NCBI RefSeq assembly: GCF_014042355.1
Contig: NZ_JACEZU010000009.1
Span: 186,001-250,000, forward strand
Reading direction: 5' to 3'
DNA from: Rugamonas apoptosis
GTDB taxonomy: Bacteria; Pseudomonadota; Gammaproteobacteria; Burkholderiales; Burkholderiaceae_D
Length of the DNA: 64,000 nt
Below the pieces are notes generated by a model. It searched no databases. It had not been told where the DNA came from and saw only the letters and a list, made by a program, of their open reading frames with translations. The position numbers were made by a program, and so were the translations under genes. Positions 59,839-64,000 of this stretch are shown piece after piece. The stretch's first letter is position 1, and each line of letters begins with the position of its first letter.

Positions 59839-60162
59839 TCAGCGCTGAAAAGTCATGGAGAAAACATATCCGTTTCCCGCACACATCAAAGTACCAGCAT
59901 CGTTGCCTTCTTTAAATTGGAAAGTCTGGTAGGCGGGCTTGAACTCCTGGAAGGGGATACCAAATCCGCGGATTGTGTGATCGAATACAAGGTAAGGACC
60001 TTGATGGCCATGAACGTCGTTCTGGAACACCACCCTCATTGGCCCAGCACTGCCACCTTGCTTTGCAAAAAAACAGCCAACTGACTTGTGCACCGGTTGA
60101 TCAAGACGCAGGCCGAGAAATGCCATGCATGCTTGGATTGCTTGAATCGATTGTACGGACAT
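59839..60162 (-). CDS. Array gene: hypothetical protein, 107 aa
   Basis: GAGGGAAAT core directly before the ATG at 60162. Mixed alpha/beta (QSIQAIQACMAFLGLRLDQP; MRVVFQNDVHGHQGPYLVFD). Its stop is followed by AAGGAAAATCGAAG, the same 14-mer as after the gene at 59188. Confidence 0.6.
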   Translation of the reverse strand: MSVQSIQAIQACMAFLGLRLDQPVHKSVGCFFAKQGGSAGPMRVVFQNDVHGHQGPYLVFDHTIRGFGIPFQEFKPAYQTFQFKEGNDAGTLMCAGNGYVFSMTFQR

Positions 60163-60173
60163 ATTTCCCTCGA

Positions 60174-60431
60174 TCAGTCATTCCAGTCGTTAGACATATA
60201 CCAGCGCTGGTCGCGACTGGTGTATTGCCAATGAGAAGACGAAGACCTACCATCTTCAGAGTAAAACCGAACTTCTGCGGTGAAACCGTCGGCTGATACT
60301 TCGTGAGTAATGCTAGGATTCGGAACATCCAGTCTTGGCACCTTTGCTATCAGATCGCGGTAGCGGTGAGCTATGCGTTCGTCTAATGCCGCCCGAACAG
60401 GCGCGGGCATTGGAATCCATTTCTTGGCCAT
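60174..60431 (-). CDS. Array gene: hypothetical protein, 85 aa
   Basis: CGGAAAATA before the ATG. Helix (PAPVRAALDERIAHRYRDLI) then beta (AEVRFYSEDGRSSSSHWQY). The size and fold impression suit an immunity protein, but no family is recognised. Confidence 0.6.
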   Translation of the reverse strand: MAKKWIPMPAPVRAALDERIAHRYRDLIAKVPRLDVPNPSITHEVSADGFTAEVRFYSEDGRSSSSHWQYTSRDQRWYMSNDWND

Positions 60432-60442
60432 TATTTTCCGAT

Positions 60443-60685
60443 CTATGCGATGTATTCGATGTCATGGCCATCTTCAGCAAGCCCCGCTAGCGCCTTCTTT
60501 GCATCATCGTCTGGCTCGCCAATTACGACGATCTTGTCTCCGCTCTGAAGACTCTGTAAAACTTCTTCGAAATCAAATGGATCAACCGGCTTTCCGGGTT
60601 CGAATGTCTGGTTGCCATTGGGGCTATTTGCGCCCACTCCGTCTGGAGACAAGGTACCGGTGAACCTTATGGTAATTACAGTCAT
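60443..60685 (-). CDS. Array gene: acidic hypothetical protein, 80 aa
   Basis: Very acidic (FDFEEVLQSLQSGDKIVVIG, then EPDDDAKKA). Starts 3 bp after the stop of the upstream gene, with GAGGAA before it. Acidic small proteins are common among nuclease inhibitors; that is only suggestive. Confidence 0.6.
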   Translation of the reverse strand: MTVITIRFTGTLSPDGVGANSPNGNQTFEPGKPVDPFDFEEVLQSLQSGDKIVVIGEPDDDAKKALAGLAEDGHDIEYIA

Positions 60686-60688
60686 ACA

Positions 60689-60895
60689 TTATTCCTCGTC
60701 GGGAAATGGGAGCGTCTGGCCAGCCTCCAACTCGGCAAACAAGTGTGCCCGCTTGCGGTTCAAGTCGCGTGCTTCTTCATGACCGCAGCGGCCCAACTCG
60801 AAGTCAATCTCTTTGATGCCTTCCTCGATTGCGGCCCGGTGCTCTTCTGTCAATATCGTGCCTGGGCCATTGTCTTGATCAAAATGTACAGTCAT
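60689..60895 (-). CDS. Array gene: acidic helical protein, 68 aa
   Basis: ATG at 60895 preferred because AAGGAAAC stands eight bases upstream; an ATG at 60916 overlapping the previous stop (ATGA) is the alternative. TEEHRAAIEEGIKEIDFELG and a following helix, likely a helical hairpin. Confidence 0.6.
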   Translation of the reverse strand: MTVHFDQDNGPGTILTEEHRAAIEEGIKEIDFELGRCGHEEARDLNRKRAHLFAELEAGQTLPFPDEE

Positions 60896-60912
60896 GTCGG
60901 TTTCCTTGAAGT

Positions 60913-61332
60913 TCATCTGCGCTTTCCGCCAAGGATTTCAGGATCCATTGGGGGAAAATCCCTCTCCATCTCTGACTCCAGCTTACTTAGCGCTTGGGAT
61001 ATTGGCGGGACAGGAGAGTTTTCATCCCGCAGCTTGCGAAAAAGCGAGTTTAAGGCTGCTCGATATCGTGCATGCCACGATGCCCGTGCTGAAAATTTGA
61101 AGGTCTTATCGACCACGATAAGTACACCTGGGATTGCGCCAACGACCGCTGCGAAAAAATGGCCCATTTCAGTAATGCCAGAACCATATATGCTCGACGT
61201 TCCTGACGCGATGATCCCGCCCCATACAAATACTTGAGCCCAAGTAAAGTCTCGTCCTTCCCATTTTTTGTGATGGGCGATTAACGTTTTAAGTTCGTCT
61301 TCAAGCTCAGTAGTATTCTTCTCGCTCGTCAT
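60913..61332 (-). CDS. Array gene: two-span membrane protein, SLATT-like
   Basis: 139 aa. Two membrane helices (AQVFVWGGIIASGTSSIYG and FFAAVVGAIPGVLIVV), then KFSARASWHARYRAALNSLF and a cytosolic helix. This layout resembles SLATT-type effectors known from nucleotide-sensing defence systems, but no SMODS or SLOG gene is adjacent. Low-certainty assignment. Confidence 0.6.
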   Translation of the reverse strand: MTSEKNTTELEDELKTLIAHHKKWEGRDFTWAQVFVWGGIIASGTSSIYGSGITEMGHFFAAVVGAIPGVLIVVDKTFKFSARASWHARYRAALNSLFRKLRDENSPVPPISQALSKLESEMERDFPPMDPEILGGKRR

Positions 61333-61404
61333 CGGTGCCTCTACTTGGTAAATTGGAGTGCTTTCCGGTCCGTAGGTGCTGCTGAAAAGTATTTTCCCTA
61401 CATA

Positions 61405-62076
61405 TCAGCTGAGCAACCAACGTCTTATTCGAAAAAACCACGGTTGATCTTCATAGCGATCGCCACTTATGGAAACTGGTATCTCTCTGAACTCAACGGA
61501 AACCATATCCTCGCCAATTTCTGAATTAATCCGCAAAAGCTGAAGTCCATCGCAGACCCTCCCTGTAGGTAATTCTAATCGCAAGGTCAATCTAGCGCCC
61601 GCCGCGAGATTGTCGCTGATCACACCAGAACCAAGGCTGGTTACATCGCCAATCTCAATAGAATCGGTAGCGGTAAGATTAGAGCCACAAGAACTCACCG
61701 CCAAAATATTTGTAGCAGTGAATGCAATCTTCACGTCTCGGGTCCTAGTGCTTCGAACATCCAATTCACATGATATGGCGCGTAGCGCTGGAAGGGTGTC
61801 AGCGCTAAGAGAACATTGTCGGAGGTAAAAAACAACCTCATCAATTTCTTTCACATTTTCTTTTGGATTAGCTTGATGCGATTTACTGCCAGGTTGATGA
61901 TTGACTCGTCCATCCTTGTTTGCGAGCACAGGTGGCGCTGGCAAGGGCACATCGCTTACCCCAAGGATGCGTTGAACTTTGGGCCAATTTGCCGGGATTG
62001 CTAGTATCGCCACCAAGACGCCGGCGATCGATACCTGCACACTGATTTTTGCCCAGTTCTTCTCCATATCAACCAT
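61405..62076 (-). CDS. Array gene: membrane-anchored protein, 223 aa
   Basis: One helix at about residues 11-28 (VQVSIAGVLVAILAIPA), a linker, then a beta-rich domain with cysteines (VFYLRQCSLSADTLPA; GRVCDGLQLLRI). Starts just after TAGGGAAA of the previous stop. No family recognised. Confidence 0.6.
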   Translation of the reverse strand: MVDMEKNWAKISVQVSIAGVLVAILAIPANWPKVQRILGVSDVPLPAPPVLANKDGRVNHQPGSKSHQANPKENVKEIDEVVFYLRQCSLSADTLPALRAISCELDVRSTRTRDVKIAFTATNILAVSSCGSNLTATDSIEIGDVTSLGSGVISDNLAAGARLTLRLELPTGRVCDGLQLLRINSEIGEDMVSVEFREIPVSISGDRYEDQPWFFRIRRWLLS

Positions 62077-62081
62077 TTTCC

Positions 62082-62624
62082 CTAGTCATCTACGGTTGTC
62101 AGGAATTGTGCTAACCACGTACTTACAATCGCCACTACTGCGGAGACTATTGCGAGTGTGATCGCTTGAACCTGCGGATTACTGTACCACCCCACCAGTG
62201 CGGTCAGAAGAGCTGCGGCATTGCGGATTTTCGAAAAATTCTTGATGGGGCCGGCAAGGCTCTCAAACATTAATAAGGTTCTTACCAGTCCGCTTGCCAG
62301 TGGCCTGGGCAGCGCAATGACGATCCTCCCGAGGCGCGTAGGTGAGTAACTCTGTCCAGTGTGTGGATATGGATATTGATACTCCAGCAGCCCCATATCC
62401 ACACACGTCCAGAACAGTCGCGCGACATGCTCCTGCAACCAGGTGTCGGTATCGCGCAATCGAACGATCACAGCTTCGTGAGTTTCCTGAATAAAGCGTA
62501 ATTCGAATGCTGCGTCTCGTGGCACCGGTAGTTGCTCACTTTGGATAAACCTCATCCAGGCGACCACGGTGTGCACCTTATCGCGTGTGCTGAGTTTGAT
62601 CTGCCTGAAGGCGCTCCTATCCAC
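62082..62624 (-). CDS. Array gene: membrane-associated protein, 180 aa (GTG start)
   Basis: GTG at 62624 with AAGGAAAAC before it. A soluble N-terminal region (TWLQEHVARLFWTCVDMGLL) and a C-terminal hydrophobic helix (AITLAIVSAVVAIVSTWLA). Its TAG stop opens the next core. No family recognised. Confidence 0.6.
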   Translation of the reverse strand: MDRSAFRQIKLSTRDKVHTVVAWMRFIQSEQLPVPRDAAFELRFIQETHEAVIVRLRDTDTWLQEHVARLFWTCVDMGLLEYQYPYPHTGQSYSPTRLGRIVIALPRPLASGLVRTLLMFESLAGPIKNFSKIRNAAALLTALVGWYSNPQVQAITLAIVSAVVAIVSTWLAQFLTTVDD

Positions 62625-62645
62625 GTGTTTTCCTTGAAATTTTTC

Positions 62646-62888
62646 CTAAATATTTCGTTTGCTAGGTTGTGGCTCCCCGAAGGCACGGAGAAGTGCATCA
62701 ACGCTGTCGTCCGGGACGACCACTTTTACTTCTCGCCTGCCGTGCAACGCACGATCTTCGCCAATCGCCGCTCCACTTACCTCGACCATATGCCTCAACC
62801 GGGCGCGCATACATTCTTCCATGGCTGCGCCTGCGGGCGTAATGGTTGCGCCATCGGGAAATTCGTAGAGATCGGAACGTGGATACAT
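62646..62888 (-). CDS. Array gene: hypothetical protein, 80 aa
   Basis: Begins with YPRSDLYEFPDGATITPAGA. AGGTAAG before the ATG. Its stop is the TAG of an exact TAGGAAAA core, followed by a second core that serves the next gene. Confidence 0.6.
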   Translation of the reverse strand: MYPRSDLYEFPDGATITPAGAAMEECMRARLRHMVEVSGAAIGEDRALHGRREVKVVVPDDSVDALLRAFGEPQPSKRNI

Positions 62889-62920
62889 CGCTTACCTAAT
62901 TTTGGCGTGCGCAACTTTCG

Positions 62921-63190
62921 TTACAACCCAAAGGCGTTCATGACCTCGGCCTCAGTAGCACCATCGGGGATCGTGTTCAGGATCGTGATCACGGAGTTCA
63001 TCGCCACTGCCCAGTCCGTTGCATTCGCCGCATTGCAGCCATGATTTTTCTCAACGTGTTCAAACAACCCCGATCCACGGCGAGGATCTTTGAAGAACCC
63101 GACAAAACGTTCTTTGGCAACTAGCCATGGCATGTCGGCAACGCTGCCTTCAACTTTGCCCCATTCTTCTGGCTTCACAAATCGAATCAT
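62921..63190 (-). CDS. First array gene: hypothetical protein, 89 aa
   Basis: Begins with IRFVKPEEWGKVEGSVADMP; helical second half (ATDWAVAMNSVITILNTIPD). A CCGC/GCGG stem lies just before the start. First of the minus-strand run, next to the recombinase remnant. Confidence 0.6.
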   Translation of the reverse strand: MIRFVKPEEWGKVEGSVADMPWLVAKERFVGFFKDPRRGSGLFEHVEKNHGCNAANATDWAVAMNSVITILNTIPDGATEAEVMNAFGL

Positions 63191-63685
63191 TTTGGTGTTC
63201 CGCTATAAAGCGGCCTTATAAGTTCGCCGACTGCCGGCCGACACGGTGGCGCCAGGCGGCGCCGGGAATTTCCGTGGAATTAGTTACAAGTATCACAATA
63301 AAAAGTTTCCATATTGCAATCCAATTTTAGATTATTTGCAACGGGTGCAATCTCACCAATTATCACAATGTGTCAACGAATGCCTTGCGAAGCCGCGCAT
63401 GAGAAATCTCCAAATATGGATCAACATGGTCCAGTTCAGAGTGCCCGAGAAGCAGTTGAACGTCGGCCAGTGCAACATCGTGAGCCAACAGGTTGCTCCA
63501 CGTCGATCTTCGTCTAGTCGTGGTAGTGCTTGTCCATGCGGCGAATTTCCTTTTTAAAAACAATATGTTGCATTTCCTCGCCTTTTCCGACCACCAGCGC
63601 GGCAGCCCGCACTAGCGTGACTAGCTAAAGTCCATATCGTTGCCAACGGCAGCACCAACCAACAACCACTTTGAAAGGAACAAAC
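63191..63685. other. Head region of the array
   Basis: Contains hairpin GGCGCC-aggc-GGCGCC (63248-63263), AT-rich sequence, the recombinase scrap (63363-63494) and, from about 63560, the promoter region of the SMP-motif gene. No intact gene. Confidence 0.5.
63363..63494 (-). pseudogene. Tyrosine recombinase C-terminal remnant
   Basis: 43 codons reading NLLAHDVALADVQLLLGHSE, then HVDPYLEISHARLRKAF. The LLGHS box and the nucleophile tyrosine in PYLEIS match the end of phage-type integrases (VQ.LLGHSS..T..IY). Nothing else of the catalytic domain remains upstream. Confidence 0.65.
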
Positions 63686-63847
63686 ATGTCCACCGCAAAA
63701 CAGACTTCTCCCGCCCAACCAATGGACGCCACCGCAGCGGCCCGAATCGAGTCTGCGACCGCACGCAAGACTGGCGGTCAAGTGCCTGCAAATTCATTCA
63801 CTGCTCGAGCGAAAAGTGCAGCGGCACGGAATGCGAAGGGTAAGTAA
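63686..63847 (+). CDS. Small SMP-motif (seed-maturation-protein-like) protein
   Basis: 53 aa, too short for a usual ORF cut-off. ATG with AAAGGA ten bases before. MDATAAARIESATARKTGG then SFTARAKSAAARN is the SMP pattern (AARIQSA..A..GG.V...SFAARAQSAA), found in plant seed proteins and in small bacterial proteins. No function is known in bacteria; stress protection is a guess. Confidence 0.7.
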   Translation: MSTAKQTSPAQPMDATAAARIESATARKTGGQVPANSFTARAKSAAARNAKGK

Positions 63848-63872
63848 AGTCATAAATCCTGATTCATCTGAG

Positions 63873-63900
63873 CCCGGGACGACCTACGTCCCGGGAGGGA
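63873..63900. promoter_or_regulatory. Stem-loop before the HicA-like start
   Basis: CCCGGGAC and GTCCCGGG pair perfectly across a 7-base loop (63873-63895). The ribosome site GGGAGGGAG overlaps the right arm, so the stem could limit initiation. Confidence 0.5.
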
Positions 63901-63908
63901 GTCGTCAC

Positions 63909-64000
63909 GTGAAATACAGCAGCAATAAAAATATTGCTCAATTTGTACGGGAACTAATCCGTAAAGGATGGCATTATCAGCGAGGAAACAAGCATGGCAA
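63909..64000 (+). CDS. hicA: HicA-like (YcfA) mRNA interferase, 3' end outside window
   Basis: GTG start with GGAGGGA eight bases upstream. The first 30 codons read KYSSNKNIAQFVRELIRKG, then WHYQRGNKHGK, the HicA pattern with the catalytic histidine in G-x-KHG. The antitoxin hicB would be expected just downstream, outside the window. Confidence 0.7.
   Translation, partial: MKYSSNKNIAQFVRELIRKGWHYQRGNKHG

Noticed and set aside
51132..63190. Array as a classical integron
   Set aside because: No GTTRRRY core or clear attC fold was found by eye, and the recombinase remnant looks phage-like; kept only as an analogy.
51132..63190. CRISPR array
   Set aside because: The repeats are too short, irregularly spaced by whole genes, and there are no cas genes.

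Overview
The window is GC-rich, with dense operons typical of a soil or rhizosphere betaproteobacterium. A PEP-CTERM protein, GMC oxidoreductases, a protocatechuate 4,5-cleavage pair, a ferulate operon and chemotaxis receptors together suggest Oxalobacteraceae (Massilia, Duganella or Janthinobacterium type). That assignment rests on gene content only and was not tested by a search.

Region 1 (about 0-26 kb) is a catabolic regulon for a hydrophobic acyl, alicyclic or sterol-like substrate. It holds two acyl-CoA ligases, a thiolase, an enoyl-CoA hydratase, three alpha/beta hydrolases, two Old-Yellow-Enzyme reductases, two cholesterol-oxidase-like GMC oxidoreductases with a four-cysteine cluster, an SCP2-like protein, a hot-dog thioesterase, two SDRs, two MDR reductases, a FadL-type channel and a porin. 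Two TetR regulators can be tied to operators by eye. The core ATGAT-N4-ATCAT occurs at six places, one overlapping the start of the TetR gene at 25.2-25.9 kb. ATAAC-N3-GTTAT occurs three times around the TetR gene at 20.9-21.6 kb. A third TetR gene near 2 kb is an internally deleted remnant. The substrate is not known.

Region 2 (about 26-43 kb) degrades lignin-derived aromatics. LigAB-type protocatechuate 4,5-dioxygenase lies beside a divergent LysR gene. A seven-gene minus-strand operon follows: hydroxycinnamoyl-CoA hydratase-lyase, vanillin-type aldehyde dehydrogenase, acyl-CoA dehydrogenase, feruloyl-CoA synthetase, amidohydrolase, AAHS-type MFS carrier and porin. A divergent MarR regulator has candidate operators (TATCAGG-N3-CCTGATA) in front of the operon and again in front of a tannase/feruloyl-esterase lipoprotein gene. 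Ester cleavage, uptake and side-chain removal may therefore be one regulon.

Region 3 (43-48 kb) holds a PEP-CTERM protein, an orphan CueR-like regulator, an SDR scrap, a methyl-accepting chemotaxis protein and a HipBA pair.

Region 4 (about 48.7-63.7 kb) is a lower-GC genomic island. It begins near a copy of the 3' end of a tRNA-Pro gene and carries VapBC, an Eco29kI-like GIY-YIG restriction enzyme with a C5 methyltransferase and Vsr, a membrane protein behind a perfect LexA box, an HNH nuclease and a long same-strand run of more than fifteen small unknown genes. Almost every gene in that run ends in or near a short core, T/AAGGAAAA, often with its TAG as the stop codon. The core appears even where no start codon follows, and some intergenic leaders repeat in front of unrelated genes. 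A tyrosine-recombinase tail lies at the head of the run. This cassette-like array, perhaps of orphan immunity or defence genes, is the best candidate for something undescribed. The window ends in an SMP-motif protein and a truncated HicA-like gene.
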